This document shows, piece after piece, positions 9,563 to 19,770 of a stretch of DNA of 64,000 nt. How positions within the stretch are numbered: position 1 is the stretch's first letter; each line of letters begins with the position of its first letter. The position numbers and the translations under genes were made by a program. The notes below the pieces were generated by a model. The model was not told the DNA's origin. It made no database searches and worked only from the letters and a program-made list of their open reading frames with translations. This DNA is from Buttiauxella agrestis ATCC 33320 (lineage in GTDB: Bacteria; Pseudomonadota; Gammaproteobacteria; Enterobacterales; Enterobacteriaceae): contig JALKFA010000001.1 in NCBI GenBank assembly GCA_024169445.1, forward strand, positions 4,836,001 to 4,900,000, given 5' to 3'.

Positions 9563-10335
9563 TGGACAACCGCCTGGCAGGCTTGCTCGAGCGCGGAGAG
9601 TCTTTAACCCGCGCTGAGTACCGTGTTCTTTCGCATTTGACCAACCATCCATTGCTGGTAGGCAAAATCACGGTTCGCGAACTTGCCCAGGCGACGTTTG
9701 TCTCCAGCGCGACCATTATGCGGCTGTGCCAGAAGCTTGGATTTAGCGGTTACAGCGAGTTTATCTGGCACTGTAAGCAACTGCTTTCCAATACACCGCA
9801 TATTGCTCAACAACCCGCACCACCCGCAGGCGCCCTGCCGGTTTTATTCGATGAATTTGTGGCTAATTACCGGCAAACCTTTCGTTGGGTGACGCCCGAG
9901 CTAATGGCGCAATTCGCGGCGCTGTTACGCGAAAAAGAGAGTTTCTTTTTATACGGCGCGGGTTTTTCCTATCTGTTTGCCGAATATCTCACCAAGAAAC
10001 TTCAGGTGCTGGGGAAAACTGCATTTATTTCCGGGCCAGGCGATAGCCGAGGCATTTTTCTGAGTAACGCGTCGAAGTATCAGGTGTTTATCGCCATTTC
10101 ACGCAGCGGTGAAACCGAACAGGTACTGGATAAAGCGCGGATTGCACAGAATGTTGGGATGTCGATTGTGGCATTTACTCGCGCGTCGCCGAACAGTCTG
10201 TCCGAACTGGCGGATGTGCATTTTCAACTGTATGACGAGGCAGTCCACTATGCAGCAGAAGCTTCTGGGATCACCTCGTTTGAGTCGAATCTGTTGCTGT
10301 TAATGGATTTACTGCTGGCGCAGGCAATAAACTAA
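9562..10335 (+). CDS. RpiR/MurR-family transcriptional regulator (HTH plus SIS)
   Basis: A 257-residue protein with an N-terminal RpiR-type helix-turn-helix (TVRELAQATFVSSATIMRL, about residues 38-56) and a C-terminal SIS sugar-phosphate-binding domain (SFFLYGAGFSYLFAEYL, then FIAISRSGETEQVLDKA). The family senses phosphosugars, and many members control PTS or phosphosugar operons. The start codon shares a base with the sseA stop (TAATG), so translation is probably coupled. Its placement just past the PTS and 6-phospho-alpha-glucosidase genes makes it the likely regulator of that operon, but this is inference. It is distinct from the YfhH paralogue at 60548. Confidence 0.88.
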   Translation: MDNRLAGLLERGESLTRAEYRVLSHLTNHPLLVGKITVRELAQATFVSSATIMRLCQKLGFSGYSEFIWHCKQLLSNTPHIAQQPAPPAGALPVLFDEFVANYRQTFRWVTPELMAQFAALLREKESFFLYGAGFSYLFAEYLTKKLQVLGKTAFISGPGDSRGIFLSNASKYQVFIAISRSGETEQVLDKARIAQNVGMSIVAFTRASPNSLSELADVHFQLYDEAVHYAAEASGITSFESNLLLLMDLLLAQAIN

Positions 10336-10368
10336 ATATCAGTTTTACCTGCACCAGAATATTCTCGT

Positions 10369-12369
10369 TTAACTATTCAACTCAATAAGAACTCTACGCG
10401 CATGTGCAGCCTGCAGATATTTCGCTAATAACTCATACAATTCATCAAAGCTTATCTTTTCGTTGCAGCCTTCTTTGAGCAGCGTCCCGGCAATGATCAT
10501 GGTTATTTTATGTTTTTTGGTAACGACGGCAATGGATCGAGAAAAACGCCCCAGTAAAGAAATGGGCAATTCCGCATCCTCGCGCATAATGAGATCCAAA
10601 TAACAATTACTCTGAATCACTCGCATTGAAATATCTTCTATATCAACAAGCATGACAGGTTTATTGAGCTGTACACTCAAGATACTGTCATTGGACAAGG
10701 TAAATAGCGGTTGAAGCGTTTTCCTGTACATGGCCAAAGAAGCAAGAACAAAGAATAGTGAGAAGCCAGCTGTCCATGCCGCTACCTTTACTTGCGTTGA
10801 ACCGGCAGCACCAGGGCCTGAAAAGATAAGAGACGTAACCCATGCAGCGATAATAAATAATACCATTGCAAATCCCCCCATAAACCAAACGTTTTTTTTG
10901 CCTAAGCGAAATGTCAGCGTTTCTTCTGGGGCGACGATTTGAGAGACGGCTTCCAACTCTTTGCGAATTTGCTCACCCTGTTCACCCAGTTCTTTTTTGA
11001 GAGCCTGTGTGAGTTGTTGACATAAGCCTTGAGGGTCTGCAAACCACTTATCCATATTATGATAGTCATGTTCACTGACTGGACGAGAAGCTTGTATGAG
11101 CAGTGCATCATCAACCTGCACATTCAGGGCCGCAATGCGTAAGCTTGTGGGTGGGTGACTGTCTAGTGGATGGGTGGTACTGTTTTCAAGCTGTGCTTTC
11201 GCATCAATAGTTTCTCTTGATTTCAGAGCTTCAAAGACTGTGGCAGCCAGATCGGGGTCGTTAAACTTCCCTTGATAAAGCCGATGAATTTGCTGGCTAA
11301 TATCATCGCTCAATGCACAAATGCGCAGTAATGCGCTAGAAAACGCCTGCTCGCTACTGGCTTTTGCACCAACAGCATCGGCAGCATGCTCACGGATACG
11401 GCTCCAGTAATTAACCGTTTCGTCGAGATTCTTGAGGAAATAATTCCCGATATAAAGAGCAGGATAGATAACGATGTTATCTATCCATGAATTGCCCATC
11501 GCTTTAATAGCAACCTGTTCCAGACTATTTTGCAGGCCGCTGTACAGTGGTGTAAAACGCAAACTGTACTGGGTATCTTGCCCGGTAAAATGCCCCAGTT
11601 CATGGCCGACGACCGCAGCAATTTCATCTTCACTCATAAAGCGTGCGTAAGTGACAGGAAAATACAACGTATTACCGGTTAAATGCTCACCATCAACAAG
11701 CTGCACTGAATTAGCGGTAACATAAAAACACTCTTCCATACCCACAACGATATTATCCGGAATGACTGCATTAATTTTCGCAGCCAGCTCCCGAACCCAT
11801 TGCCAGAGGCCAGCAGCCTGTTGTTCAGAAACATTATGTCCAATAACTAATGAAGGTGTGGGTTGGAACATGGCAAAACAATTTTTAATATTAATGAGAC
11901 TTTTTATTAATATCCATAAAACACCTAATACCCCCATTCCAATCAGGGTAAGTAATTTATAACTCCCGGTATCCATTTCAAATGCAGAAACGATCCAGGC
12001 AATTTCTGAAAAGGCATAAAATATTATACTGAGACCACAAAAAACAATCTGCCCCAACATCATGAATGGGAATACTTTTCGGCAGCGGTTAAACATGATA
12101 ACCAGTGTGTTCTGGGATTTTCTGGCAACAGTTGTACTATAGCGGCAGAGTGCCATCGCGGCACCACTGATAAATAAACTAAGCAGTGACGATATCAAAC
12201 CTATTGTTGATAAAAAATGCCGTAAAGCCATTTCATTATAATCATAATCTGAAGGCGAAACTCCATCATTCATCCGATACAGTTGGAAAAACCCATAAAG
12301 CGTAATTAACACTGGAATAACAAATATATACAAGAACCCTTTGTTTTTCATCACAACCATCCCGGTCAT
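10369..12369 (-). CDS. Membrane-bound M48-family zinc metallopeptidase
   Basis: Up to 666 residues. An N-terminal hydrophobic anchor (YIFVIPVLITLYGF) and three further membrane segments precede the peptidase domain, which carries HELGH (His256-His260 in the long numbering) within VVGHELGHFTGQDTQYS. Two more membrane segments occur around residues 500-550, followed by a soluble tail. M48 proteins are Zn endopeptidases of the HtpX/Ste24 type. The start is uncertain: ATG at 12369, 12360 or 12351 (MKNKGF) are all in frame and none has a strong ribosome site. The gene is AT-richer than its neighbours and absent between sseA and sseB in E. coli, which suggests acquisition. The substrate is unknown. 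Confidence 0.8.
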   Translation of the reverse strand: MTGMVVMKNKGFLYIFVIPVLITLYGFFQLYRMNDGVSPSDYDYNEMALRHFLSTIGLISSLLSLFISGAAMALCRYSTTVARKSQNTLVIMFNRCRKVFPFMMLGQIVFCGLSIIFYAFSEIAWIVSAFEMDTGSYKLLTLIGMGVLGVLWILIKSLINIKNCFAMFQPTPSLVIGHNVSEQQAAGLWQWVRELAAKINAVIPDNIVVGMEECFYVTANSVQLVDGEHLTGNTLYFPVTYARFMSEDEIAAVVGHELGHFTGQDTQYSLRFTPLYSGLQNSLEQVAIKAMGNSWIDNIVIYPALYIGNYFLKNLDETVNYWSRIREHAADAVGAKASSEQAFSSALLRICALSDDISQQIHRLYQGKFNDPDLAATVFEALKSRETIDAKAQLENSTTHPLDSHPPTSLRIAALNVQVDDALLIQASRPVSEHDYHNMDKWFADPQGLCQQLTQALKKELGEQGEQIRKELEAVSQIVAPEETLTFRLGKKNVWFMGGFAMVLFIIAAWVTSLIFSGPGAAGSTQVKVAAWTAGFSLFFVLASLAMYRKTLQPLFTLSNDSILSVQLNKPVMLVDIEDISMRVIQSNCYLDLIMREDAELPISLLGRFSRSIAVVTKKHKITMIIAGTLLKEGCNEKISFDELYELLAKYLQAAHARRVLIELNS

Positions 12370-12461
12370 TGAAAATAAGAATATTAAACATTATAAAATA
12401 ATATTGCTCGCAGGTAATTATAAATGCAAGGCACCAAACTCTGAAAAATTTACATGGTAAT

Positions 12462-12490
12462 AAAAACAGCACCATGCGTGTGCTGTTTTT
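12462..12490. terminator. Bidirectional intrinsic terminator after sseB
   Basis: An 11-bp perfect stem, AAAAACAGCAC / GTGCTGTTTTT, encloses a 7-nt loop. It lies 6 nt past the sseB stop; on the minus strand it is followed by ATTA after a run of T. On the plus strand the T-rich tail continues as ATTTTTTTAG, so it can work in both directions. Confidence 0.85.
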
Positions 12491-12496
12491 ATTTTT

Positions 12497-13273
12497 TTAG
12501 ATAATCCGATTGGTTTTAAAATCTCGCAAGAAACTGCCCCAGCGGCGTTCGTAGAATGGCGTAATGTGCGCCATCATAAAGTGGCTGATGCCCTTTTCGC
12601 CTTCCACCACCTGGCAAATATCAACTGGCTCATCGCCTGGTAACGTATCAGTCGCGACACTTCCAGCCTGGCGAATAATCGCTTCGATATCCCCTTCAGC
12701 TTCAATACCAATCAGCAGGTTTGGCTGCTCGTCAGCACGTTCTTTGATAGAGCAGATGAACGCACGTTTTACAGTTTTCAGGTTTTTGAACAGCGTAGTT
12801 AATGAATCGACCATTTGCGCCGGTGGCTCAGCCACTTCGGAAAGCAGCAACGATGTCCCGCCATCCAGCACTTCCTGCTGGGTTAAAGGATCGCTTTCAT
12901 CGCTGATTAAATGAGTGATTTCACGCGGGGTAAATTCTTTGCCGGTCGGCAGTTTAGCGTTCAGAAACAGTGTCGCGCCCTGCGTCATTTCAAACAGCGT
13001 GCGCACTGGCATCACAACAAATGCCTGCTCGTGGCTGATGGCTTGTTGCAGCGCTTCAACAGAGGTGAAAAACGGAATGACGGAGGTGCCATCGTCTTTT
13101 TCCCAGTGCTGCAATTCGACGGCACTATCGGCGTCAATGGCTTCGCCTTCAGCGGCGCTACCCGGTACCCAAACGGTGGATTCCAGTAACACGCGGAAAA
13201 ATGCCGGGCGGTGAGCAGGTTCAGTGGCCGCCTGTTCAAGCAGCGTTTCGAGTTCGTTTTTGAGTTCTGACAT
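12497..13273 (-). CDS. sseB: Enhanced serine sensitivity protein SseB
   Basis: A 258-residue soluble protein matching E. coli SseB in length and sequence, from MSELKNELETLLEQ to the C-terminal RDFKTNRII. Overexpression in E. coli causes enhanced serine sensitivity; the molecular role is not established. An N-terminal SseB domain (VWVPGSAAEGEA through the PFFTS region) and a C-terminal domain are recognisable. The ATG at 13273 is chosen by alignment with E. coli; the open frame reaches 13306, but the added codons enter the intergenic repeat side. A strong terminator follows the stop. A GC-rich intergenic repeat separates it from pepB upstream. Confidence 0.95.
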   Translation of the reverse strand: MSELKNELETLLEQAATEPAHRPAFFRVLLESTVWVPGSAAEGEAIDADSAVELQHWEKDDGTSVIPFFTSVEALQQAISHEQAFVVMPVRTLFEMTQGATLFLNAKLPTGKEFTPREITHLISDESDPLTQQEVLDGGTSLLLSEVAEPPAQMVDSLTTLFKNLKTVKRAFICSIKERADEQPNLLIGIEAEGDIEAIIRQAGSVATDTLPGDEPVDICQVVEGEKGISHFMMAHITPFYERRWGSFLRDFKTNRII

Positions 13274-13306
13274 GGTGGTTCCAGAATGAGTCTGTGGGGC
13301 AAACAA

Positions 13307-13387
13307 CCCTCACCCTAACCCTCTCCCTGAGGGAGAGGGAATTGATCGGTGTCCCCCCTCTCCTGGGGGAGAGGGTCGGGGTGAGGG
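13307..13387. repeat. GC-rich intergenic palindromic repeat, copy 1
   Basis: An 81-bp element starting CCCTCACCCTAACCCTCTCC and ending GGGTCGGGGTGAGGG, with inner arms such as CCCTGAGGGAGAGGG and CCCTCTCCTGGGGGAGAGGG. It forms strong nested hairpins. It starts 11 nt beyond the pepB stop, between pepB and sseB. Related copies occur at 22363, 46357 and 50785/51260. Confidence 0.85.
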
Positions 13388-13398
13388 CGAAAAGCGAA

Positions 13399-14685
13399 TT
13401 ACTGACTAACCAGCAGATTTGCAATCGCACGCACACCAATGCCTGTTGCGCCAGCAGACCACTGCTCAACCGCACCTTTACGATAAGTTGCAGAGCAGTC
13501 GATGTGCAGCCAACCTTCGTGATAGTTTTCCACGAAGTGAGACAGGAAGCCCGCCGCCGTACTCGCACCCGCAGGGAAGGAGGCGTTGGAGGTGTTGTTC
13601 AGCTCGGCAAAGTTGGACGGCAACTGGTTGCGGTGGAACTCAGCCAGTGGCAAACGCCAGAACGGTTCGTTTTCTGCCGCAGCACTCGCCATCAAGCGAT
13701 TAACCAGTTCATCATCGAAGCTGAACAGCGCGTGGTAATCGTTACCCAGTGCCGTTTTCGCCGCTCCCGTTAAGGTTGCGCAGTCGATGATTAATTCTGG
13801 TTTTTGCGCACACGCGTCAATCAGGCCGTCAGCCAGTACCAGGCGGCCTTCCGCATCGGTGTTCATAATCTCAACAGTTTTGCCGTTGCGATATTTAATG
13901 ATGTCGCCCAATTTAAAGGCATTGCCGCTAATCAAGTTATCTGCACAGCACAGGTACAGTTTGACGCGTTTGTTCAGGCCACGAGTAATCGCAAATGCCA
14001 GTGCGCCGGTGATGGTGGCCGCACCGCCCATATCCGATTTCATGGAGTCCATGAACGCGCTTTGCTTGATGCTGTAGCCGCCGGAGTCGAAAGTAATACC
14101 TTTACCCACCAGGCAGGCATAAACCGGTGCATCCGGGTTGCCTGTTGGGTTGTAATCCAGCGCCAGTAAAACCGGTGCACGCTCTGAACCACGACCAACA
14201 GTATGGATACCCATATAGTTCTGGTCGCGCAGATCTTCACCTTTAGTGATACGGTAAGAAACGTTATCGCATGCCACATCACACAGCAGGTCTATGGCGC
14301 GTGAAGCCAGTTGCTCTGGGCCAAGTTCTTCGGCTGGTGTATTGATGGTATGACGTACCCAGTCGATGATTTTCAGGCGGTTATTCAGCTCTTTTTGCTC
14401 TGCTTCGCCCAGCACTGCCCAGTCAACTTTACGCGTACCTTTTGGTGCGCGATAGCCTTGCCAAAATGCCCAGCTTTTTTCTACATCCCAGCCGTCACCT
14501 GCCAGTTGCACATGCTTCAGGCCCTGGCCGTCAATTTTACGGGCAGCACGCTGGATTAACCCCAGGTCATCTTTGCCTGTCAGGTGCAGGGTAATCCCTT
14601 CGTCGTTGATACTATAAGCGGCTTTTTCGCCCCAACGCGCATCGGCAGGCGACGTGGAAAGGCTAATTTTCATGGCTTCTGTCAT
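13399..14685 (-). CDS. pepB: Aminopeptidase B
   Basis: A 428-residue M17 leucyl-aminopeptidase-family enzyme matching E. coli PepB. The metal-binding and active-site segments are clear: [14 protein letters not shown] (catalytic Lys and metal Asp), [13 protein letters not shown], and [14 protein letters not shown], the M17 signature. It hydrolyses peptides with N-terminal acidic, Leu, Met or other residues in the cytoplasm and needs Mn2+ or Zn2+. The start MTEAMKISL agrees with the homologue. It follows the isc operon on the same strand, but a strong hairpin between iscX and pepB suggests it has its own promoter or is expressed by readthrough. Confidence 0.96.
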   Translation of the reverse strand: MTEAMKISLSTSPADARWGEKAAYSINDEGITLHLTGKDDLGLIQRAARKIDGQGLKHVQLAGDGWDVEKSWAFWQGYRAPKGTRKVDWAVLGEAEQKELNNRLKIIDWVRHTINTPAEELGPEQLASRAIDLLCDVACDNVSYRITKGEDLRDQNYMGIHTVGRGSERAPVLLALDYNPTGNPDAPVYACLVGKGITFDSGGYSIKQSAFMDSMKSDMGGAATITGALAFAITRGLNKRVKLYLCCADNLISGNAFKLGDIIKYRNGKTVEIMNTDAEGRLVLADGLIDACAQKPELIIDCATLTGAAKTALGNDYHALFSFDDELVNRLMASAAAENEPFWRLPLAEFHRNQLPSNFAELNNTSNASFPAGASTAAGFLSHFVENYHEGWLHIDCSATYRKGAVEQWSAGATGIGVRAIANLLVSQ

Positions 14686-14721
14686 GTTCTTTTCCTTATA
14701 TTTTTCAGCTCATGCTACATA

Positions 14722-14748
14722 TAAAAACGGGCCGCCAGAGGCAGCCCG
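14722..14748 (-). terminator. Intrinsic terminator after iscX
   Basis: Minus strand: CGGGCTGCC-TCT-GGCGGCCCG, a 9-bp GC-rich stem with one G-U pair, followed directly by TTTTTATATG. It begins 7 nt after the iscX stop and should end the isc transcript before pepB. Confidence 0.85.
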
Positions 14749-14755
14749 CTTATTT

Positions 14756-14956
14756 TTATTCTGCTTCATCTAACCAGACTAACAGAATTGCTTCCAGAAT
14801 TTTTTCATTGGATGCGTTTGGATCGTCGTCAAAATCTTCCAGGTCGCAGATCCATTGATGCAGATCGGTGAAGCGTACCGTCTTCGGATCGAGATCCGGG
14901 CGGCTGTCGTACAGTGCTTCGCCGATTTCGCGGCTATCGGTCCATTTCAATCCCAT
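14756..14956 (-). CDS. iscX: Fe-S cluster assembly protein IscX
   Basis: A 66-residue acidic protein identical in length to E. coli IscX (YfhJ), [15 protein letters not shown] to LLVWLDEAE. The family binds IscS and iron and tunes the rate of cluster assembly. It is the last gene of the isc operon, 12 nt after fdx, and is followed by a strong terminator. Confidence 0.95.
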   Translation of the reverse strand: MGLKWTDSREIGEALYDSRPDLDPKTVRFTDLHQWICDLEDFDDDPNASNEKILEAILLVWLDEAE

Positions 14957-14968
14957 TTGCGACTCCTG

Positions 14969-15304
14969 TTAATGCTCACGCGCATGGTTGATGGTGTAGC
15001 GCGGCATCTCAACGACCAGGTCTTCGTCTGTGACGCGAGCCTGGCAGCTTAAGCGGCTTTCCGGCTCAAGACCCCAGGCTTTGTCCAGCATGTCGTCTTC
15101 GTCTTCCGTGCTTTCAGCCAGGGAGTCGAAACCTTCACGCACTACGCAGTGGCAAGTGGTGCAAGCACAGGATTTTTCACAGGCGTGTTCAATCTCGATA
15201 CCGTTGCGCAGGGCAACATCAAGAATGGTTTCACCGACATTCGCTTCCAATACTGCGCCATCTGGGCACAAATCCTGATGAGGCAGAAATACAATCTTTG
15301 GCAT
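14969..15304 (-). CDS. fdx: [2Fe-2S] ferredoxin of the ISC system
   Basis: A 111-residue adrenodoxin-type ferredoxin. The cluster ligands are visible in CEKSCACTTCHCVV (C-x5-C-x2-C spacing) and a fourth Cys in RLSCQARV. It supplies electrons for cluster building and sulfur reduction during ISC assembly in the cytoplasm. It begins 1 nt after the hscA stop region and precedes iscX, as in E. coli, and the start MPKIVFLPHQ agrees with the homologue. Confidence 0.96.
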   Translation of the reverse strand: MPKIVFLPHQDLCPDGAVLEANVGETILDVALRNGIEIEHACEKSCACTTCHCVVREGFDSLAESTEDEDDMLDKAWGLEPESRLSCQARVTDEDLVVEMPRYTINHAREH

Positions 15305-15305
15305 G

Positions 15306-17156
15306 TTAAACCTCGTCCACGGAGTGGCCTTTCAGCGCCTTACGGATTGATTCATCCATACGACGTGCGGCGAAATCCTGGGTTTGTTTGTCTACGTTTT
15401 TAATGGCTTGTTCAATCGCATTGATATCGTCACCCGCAGCAGCGGCATGGAGTGCCACTATTGTCGCGTCGATATCTGCACGTTCAGCGGCGCTTAACAG
15501 CGCGGCGTCTGCGGCTAACGCACCTTGCAGGCTTTCCAGCACGCGGGCCGCGTCAACTTTTTGCTCCGCAAGCATACGCGCTTGCACGTCTCGCTCAGCA
15601 AAACTCATGGAGTCCTGAATCATTGAGGCAATTTCGCCGTCGCTCAGGCCATAAGAAGGCTTCACCTGAATAGAAGCTTCAACACCTGTGGATTTCTCCA
15701 TGGCGGTGACGCTTAGCAGGCCGTCCGCATCAACCTGGAAGGTGACGCGGATATGCGCCCCGCCCGCAGGCATTGCCGGAATACCGCGCAGTGCAAAACG
15801 AGCCAACGAACGGCAATCTTGTACCAGTTCGCGCTCGCCCTGTAATACCTGAATCGACATCGCCGTTTGGCCGTCTTTAAAGGTGGTGAAGTCCTGCGCA
15901 CGCGCCACCGGAATAGTGGTGTTACGTGGAATGACTTTCTCTACCAGGCCGCCCATGGTTTCGAGGCCGAGCGACAGTGGGATCACATCCAGCAACAGCA
16001 TGTCGCTGTCCGGCTTGTTGCCCACCAGAATATCCGCCTGAATGGCAGCACCGATGGCGACAACTTTATCCGGGTCGATGGACGTCAACGGCGTGCGGCC
16101 AAAGAACTCGCCGACACGTTCGCGCACTAATGGCACGCGGGTTGAACCGCCAACCATTACCACTTCCAGTACTTCGTCAGCTTCCACGCCTGCGTCTTTC
16201 AACGCGCGACGGCAAGCCAGCAAAGTACGTTTAACCAGGGCTGCAATCAGTTCGTTGAACTGTTCGCGGGTCACGGTACCCGTCCAGCCAGCCACTTCTA
16301 CCGTGGTAGTTTCGGCATCGCTCAGAGCAATTTTCGCGGCAATGGCGGCGTCCAGTAACTGGCGCTGCACGCGGTCGTCGCTACGGTCAGCAACGCCTGC
16401 TTGCCCGCGTAACCAGTCGGCTAACAGGTGGTCAAAGTCATCGCCGCCTAGTGCAGAATCACCGCCGGTCGCCAGCACTTCAAACACGCCACGGCTTAAA
16501 CGCAGGATGGAAATATCAAACGTACCGCCGCCTAAATCGTAAACCGCGATAACGCCCTCTTTGCCAGAGTCCAGACCGTAGGCAATCGCTGCCGCAGTCG
16601 GTTCATTCAGCAAACGCAGCACGTGCAGGCCGGCCAGACGCGCGGCATCTTTGGTGCCCTGACGCTGTGCATCGTCGAAATACGCCGGAACGGTAATCAC
16701 CACACCATCAAGCTGGCCTTCCAGCGCTTCGGTGGCGCGTGCGCAAAGGGCTTTAAGGATGTCGGATGAAATACGGATAGGGTTCAGCAGCCCAGCTGGC
16801 GTGTTGATCATCGGCAGGCCATTCTCACTCGCCTGGAGTGAATAAGGCAGATGCGGATAGCGCGCCTGAATATCGGCCAGCGAGCGGCCCATCAGACGTT
16901 TTACCGAGCTGATGGTGTTCGCCGGGTCGGTTGCGGCTTGCGCACGCGCATCCCAGCCCACATTCAGGCCTTGTTGCTGATAGTGCACCACAGAAGGTAA
17001 CAGGTGACGCCCTTCATGGTCAGGCAGCGTTTCGGCTTGCCCGCTACGAACAGTTGCAACCAGTGAATTGGTAGTACCTAAGTCGATACCCGCCGCCAGC
17101 TTGCGCTGATGAGGTGCCGCACTCAGGCCCGGCTCACTAATTTGTAATAACGCCAT
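15306..17156 (-). CDS. hscA: Hsp70-type chaperone HscA
   Basis: A 616-residue specialised Hsp70. The N-terminal ATPase domain has [26 protein letters not shown] and [15 protein letters not shown]; the substrate-binding domain follows from about residue 390. HscA, helped by HscB, binds the LPPVK motif of IscU and drives cluster transfer to acceptor proteins. The partner motif is present in the IscU of this window. The start [17 protein letters not shown] matches E. coli. hscB is 13 nt upstream. Confidence 0.97.
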   Translation of the reverse strand: MALLQISEPGLSAAPHQRKLAAGIDLGTTNSLVATVRSGQAETLPDHEGRHLLPSVVHYQQQGLNVGWDARAQAATDPANTISSVKRLMGRSLADIQARYPHLPYSLQASENGLPMINTPAGLLNPIRISSDILKALCARATEALEGQLDGVVITVPAYFDDAQRQGTKDAARLAGLHVLRLLNEPTAAAIAYGLDSGKEGVIAVYDLGGGTFDISILRLSRGVFEVLATGGDSALGGDDFDHLLADWLRGQAGVADRSDDRVQRQLLDAAIAAKIALSDAETTTVEVAGWTGTVTREQFNELIAALVKRTLLACRRALKDAGVEADEVLEVVMVGGSTRVPLVRERVGEFFGRTPLTSIDPDKVVAIGAAIQADILVGNKPDSDMLLLDVIPLSLGLETMGGLVEKVIPRNTTIPVARAQDFTTFKDGQTAMSIQVLQGERELVQDCRSLARFALRGIPAMPAGGAHIRVTFQVDADGLLSVTAMEKSTGVEASIQVKPSYGLSDGEIASMIQDSMSFAERDVQARMLAEQKVDAARVLESLQGALAADAALLSAAERADIDATIVALHAAAAGDDINAIEQAIKNVDKQTQDFAARRMDESIRKALKGHSVDEV

Positions 17157-17169
17157 ATTGAGCTTCCAG

Positions 17170-17685
17170 TTAAAAATCGAGCAGCTTTTCTTCGAGTTGT
17201 TCTATTTGGCTGCGCAGTTTATCGAGAAAACGCAGTTTACGCACCGTATCCGCCGCCTGCGTCCAGTCCTGATTATCCAGTTGCTGCACCATTAGCGCCA
17301 TGCGGGTTTTCACCATTGCATTAACGTTGGCACTAAAGGATTCCAGGCGGTCACTATCTTTGGCGTGCTCAATGTTATCAAGCTCTTCGCGTAATTCGAG
17401 TTGCTCCATCAAAAACGCGGTGTCGCGCACGGTATGCTGTTCATTCGCCAGGTCAAAACCGTTGAGGGAGAGAATGTACTCGGCGCGCGGCAGTGGATGA
17501 CGCAGCGTTTGCCAGGCCTGGTTGATGGTCGCAGATTGTTGGACCGCCAGCAGTTGCTCCGCCTGAGGGCGGCTGGTGTATTTATCAGGGTGGAACTGAC
17601 GTTGCAGCTCCTGGTAACGGGTAGCCAGCAGCTCAGTATTGAGGGCAAAACTTACCGGTAACCCAAAGAGGGTAAAGTAGTCCAT
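17170..17685 (-). CDS. hscB: Co-chaperone HscB
   Basis: A 171-residue J-domain protein. The J-domain signature HPDK lies in [19 protein letters not shown], with a C-terminal three-helix domain that binds IscU. It stimulates the HscA ATPase and delivers IscU. The start is [13 protein letters not shown]. It lies between iscA and hscA in the usual operon order. Confidence 0.97.
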   Translation of the reverse strand: MDYFTLFGLPVSFALNTELLATRYQELQRQFHPDKYTSRPQAEQLLAVQQSATINQAWQTLRHPLPRAEYILSLNGFDLANEQHTVRDTAFLMEQLELREELDNIEHAKDSDRLESFSANVNAMVKTRMALMVQQLDNQDWTQAADTVRKLRFLDKLRSQIEQLEEKLLDF

Positions 17686-17746
17686 AACAGGCTCGGGTAA
17701 CTTTAGACCCCGCGCAACGTGAAGTTACACGGGGGATTGGCGAGTA

Positions 17747-18070
17747 TCAGACGTGGAAGCTTTCACCGCAGCCACACTCATCTTTCACGTTCGGGTTAGT
17801 AAATTTAAACCCTTCGTTAAGACCTTCTTTGACGAAGTCGAGCTCAGTGCCGTCTAAAAATTGCAGGCTTTTACCATCGACGACCACTTTCACGCCTTTG
17901 TCTTCGAACACGGTGTCATCTGCCATCGGTGCGTCAACAAATTCCAGAACATAAGCCATACCGGAGCAGCCTGAGGTGCGAACGCCTAAGCGCAAACCAA
18001 AGCCTTTTCCGCGATTGGACAGGAAGGCATTCACACGTGCGGCAGCACTGTCGCTAAGGGTAATCGACAT
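17747..18070 (-). CDS. iscA: Iron-sulfur assembly protein IscA
   Basis: A 107-residue A-type carrier. The three conserved cysteines are present: TSGCSGMAY and DECGCGESF. IscA carries iron or [4Fe-4S] clusters to target enzymes. The open frame extends 7 codons upstream, but E. coli IscA starts [14 protein letters not shown], so the ATG at 18070 is chosen. It lies 24 nt after iscU and is part of the isc operon. Confidence 0.97.
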   Translation of the reverse strand: MSITLSDSAAARVNAFLSNRGKGFGLRLGVRTSGCSGMAYVLEFVDAPMADDTVFEDKGVKVVVDGKSLQFLDGTELDFVKEGLNEGFKFTNPNVKDECGCGESFHV

Positions 18071-18094
18071 ACAACAACCTCTACTCAACAATAA

Positions 18095-18481
18095 TTATTT
18101 AGCTTCACGCTTGCTTTTGTAATCCGCGATAGCCGCTTTGATAGCGTCTTCTGCAAGGATTGAGCAGTGAATCTTCACCGGTGGCAGTTCAAGTTCTTCT
18201 GCGATGTCGGTGTTTTTGATTGCTTGCGCTTCATCCAAAGATTTACCTTTAACCCATTCGGTTACCAGCGAACTGGAAGCAATGGCAGAGCCACAGCCGT
18301 AGGTTTTGAAGCGAGCGTCTTCAATAATACCTTCATTGTTGACTTTAATCTGCAACTTCATCACGTCACCACAAGCAGGCGCACCCACCATGCCGGAACC
18401 GACGCTGTCATCGCTGTTGTCAAAAGAACCCACGTTGCGTGGATTTTCGTAGTGATCGATTACTTTTTCGCTATAAGCCAT
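18095..18481 (-). CDS. iscU: Fe-S cluster scaffold IscU
   Basis: A 128-residue scaffold on which [2Fe-2S] clusters are built. The three ligand cysteines are seen in GAPACGDVM, TYGCGSAIA and IHCSILAEDA, and the HscA-recognition motif LPPVK immediately precedes the last. The sequence is nearly that of E. coli IscU. It lies 43 nt downstream of iscS and receives persulfide from it. Confidence 0.98.
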   Translation of the reverse strand: MAYSEKVIDHYENPRNVGSFDNSDDSVGSGMVGAPACGDVMKLQIKVNNEGIIEDARFKTYGCGSAIASSSLVTEWVKGKSLDEAQAIKNTDIAEELELPPVKIHCSILAEDAIKAAIADYKSKREAK

Positions 18482-18524
18482 TTTTTATTCTCCAGAATCC
18501 GATATCGACGTCCGTGACGGACAA

Positions 18525-19739
18525 TTAATGATGAGCCCATTCGATGGAATTAAGATCCACGCCCTGCTTAAACATTTCCCACAGCGGAGAAAGGTCGCGC
18601 AGACGGCCAATGGACTTACGTACCAGTTCGATGGTGTAGTCGATCTCTTCTTCAGTAGTAAAACGACCCAAAGAGAAACGGATAGAGCTGTGAGCCAGTT
18701 CATCAGTCATGCCCAGTGCGCGCAGCACGTAGGATGGCTCAAGACTTGCTGAAGTACAGGCCGAACCGGAAGAAACCGCGAGGTCTTTGAGTGCCATAAT
18801 CAGTGACTCACCTTCAACGTAGTTAAAGCTCACGTTGAGGATAGTTGGAACGCCATGTTCCAGGTCACCGTTCAGATACACTTCTTCCATATCTTTCACG
18901 CCATTCCACAGACGGTTACGCAATACGCGCAGACGGGACATTTCTGTTTCCATCTCTTCTTTTGCGATACGGTAAGCTTCGCCCATGCCAGCAATCTGGT
19001 GAACAGGAAGAGTACCAGAACGCATGCCGCGCTCGTGACCGCCACCGTGTACCTGAGCTTCGATACGAATACGTGGTTTACGACGAACATACAGCGCGCC
19101 GATCCCTTTCGGGCCATAGATTTTGTGACCAGAGAAGGACATCAGGTCAACTTTGAGAGTGCTCAGGTCGATAGGCATTTTACCCACGCTCTGAGTCGCA
19201 TCTACGTGATAGATAATGCCACGCGCACGGCACATTTCGCCGATTGCCGCGATATCTTGTACCACGCCGATTTCGTTGTTCACGTGCATGATGGAAACCA
19301 GAATGGTGTCGTCACGCATCGCCGCTTCCAGCACGTTCAGGTCAACGATACCGTTGCTCTGCGGTGCCAGATAAGTCACTTCAAAACCTTCACGCTCAAG
19401 CTGACGACAGGTGTCCAGCACGGCTTTGTGTTCGGTTTTTACGGTGATGATGTGCTTGCCTTTCTTCTGATAGAAGTTAGCGGCACCTTTAATAGCGAGG
19501 TTATCGGATTCAGTTGCGCCGGAGGTAAAGACGATTTCACGCGGGTCTGCACCAACCAGTTCAGCGATTTGGTTACGGGCGATATCAACAGCTTCTTCCG
19601 CCTGCCAACCGAAACGGTGCGAACGAGAAGCCGGGTTACCGAAGGTTCCGTCCATAGTCAAAAACTGCATCATTTTCTGCGCAACACGCGGGTCAACTGG
19701 CGTAGTGGCAGAGTAATCGAGATAAATCGGTAATTTCAT
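18525..19739 (-). CDS. iscS: Cysteine desulfurase IscS
   Basis: A 404-residue PLP-dependent class V aminotransferase-fold enzyme. The PLP lysine is in [12 protein letters not shown], and the mobile-loop catalytic Cys is in [14 protein letters not shown]. It removes sulfur from L-cysteine and passes it to IscU, TusA, ThiI and others. The C-terminal [13 protein letters not shown] segment that docks IscU is present. The upstream gap to iscR is 331 bp, enlarged by two ERIC elements. A 292-codon antisense frame within the gene is a shadow. Confidence 0.98.
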   Translation of the reverse strand: MKLPIYLDYSATTPVDPRVAQKMMQFLTMDGTFGNPASRSHRFGWQAEEAVDIARNQIAELVGADPREIVFTSGATESDNLAIKGAANFYQKKGKHIITVKTEHKAVLDTCRQLEREGFEVTYLAPQSNGIVDLNVLEAAMRDDTILVSIMHVNNEIGVVQDIAAIGEMCRARGIIYHVDATQSVGKMPIDLSTLKVDLMSFSGHKIYGPKGIGALYVRRKPRIRIEAQVHGGGHERGMRSGTLPVHQIAGMGEAYRIAKEEMETEMSRLRVLRNRLWNGVKDMEEVYLNGDLEHGVPTILNVSFNYVEGESLIMALKDLAVSSGSACTSASLEPSYVLRALGMTDELAHSSIRFSLGRFTTEEEIDYTIELVRKSIGRLRDLSPLWEMFKQGVDLNSIEWAHH

Positions 19740-19770
19740 GCTTTTAAACTCCGTACATCACTCAATGCGA

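Noticed and set aside
18855-19733. Open frame of 292 codons on the plus strand within iscS
   Set aside because: It is antisense to iscS and is rich in Phe, His and Thr, as expected from the reverse complement of a biased gene; no domain is seen.
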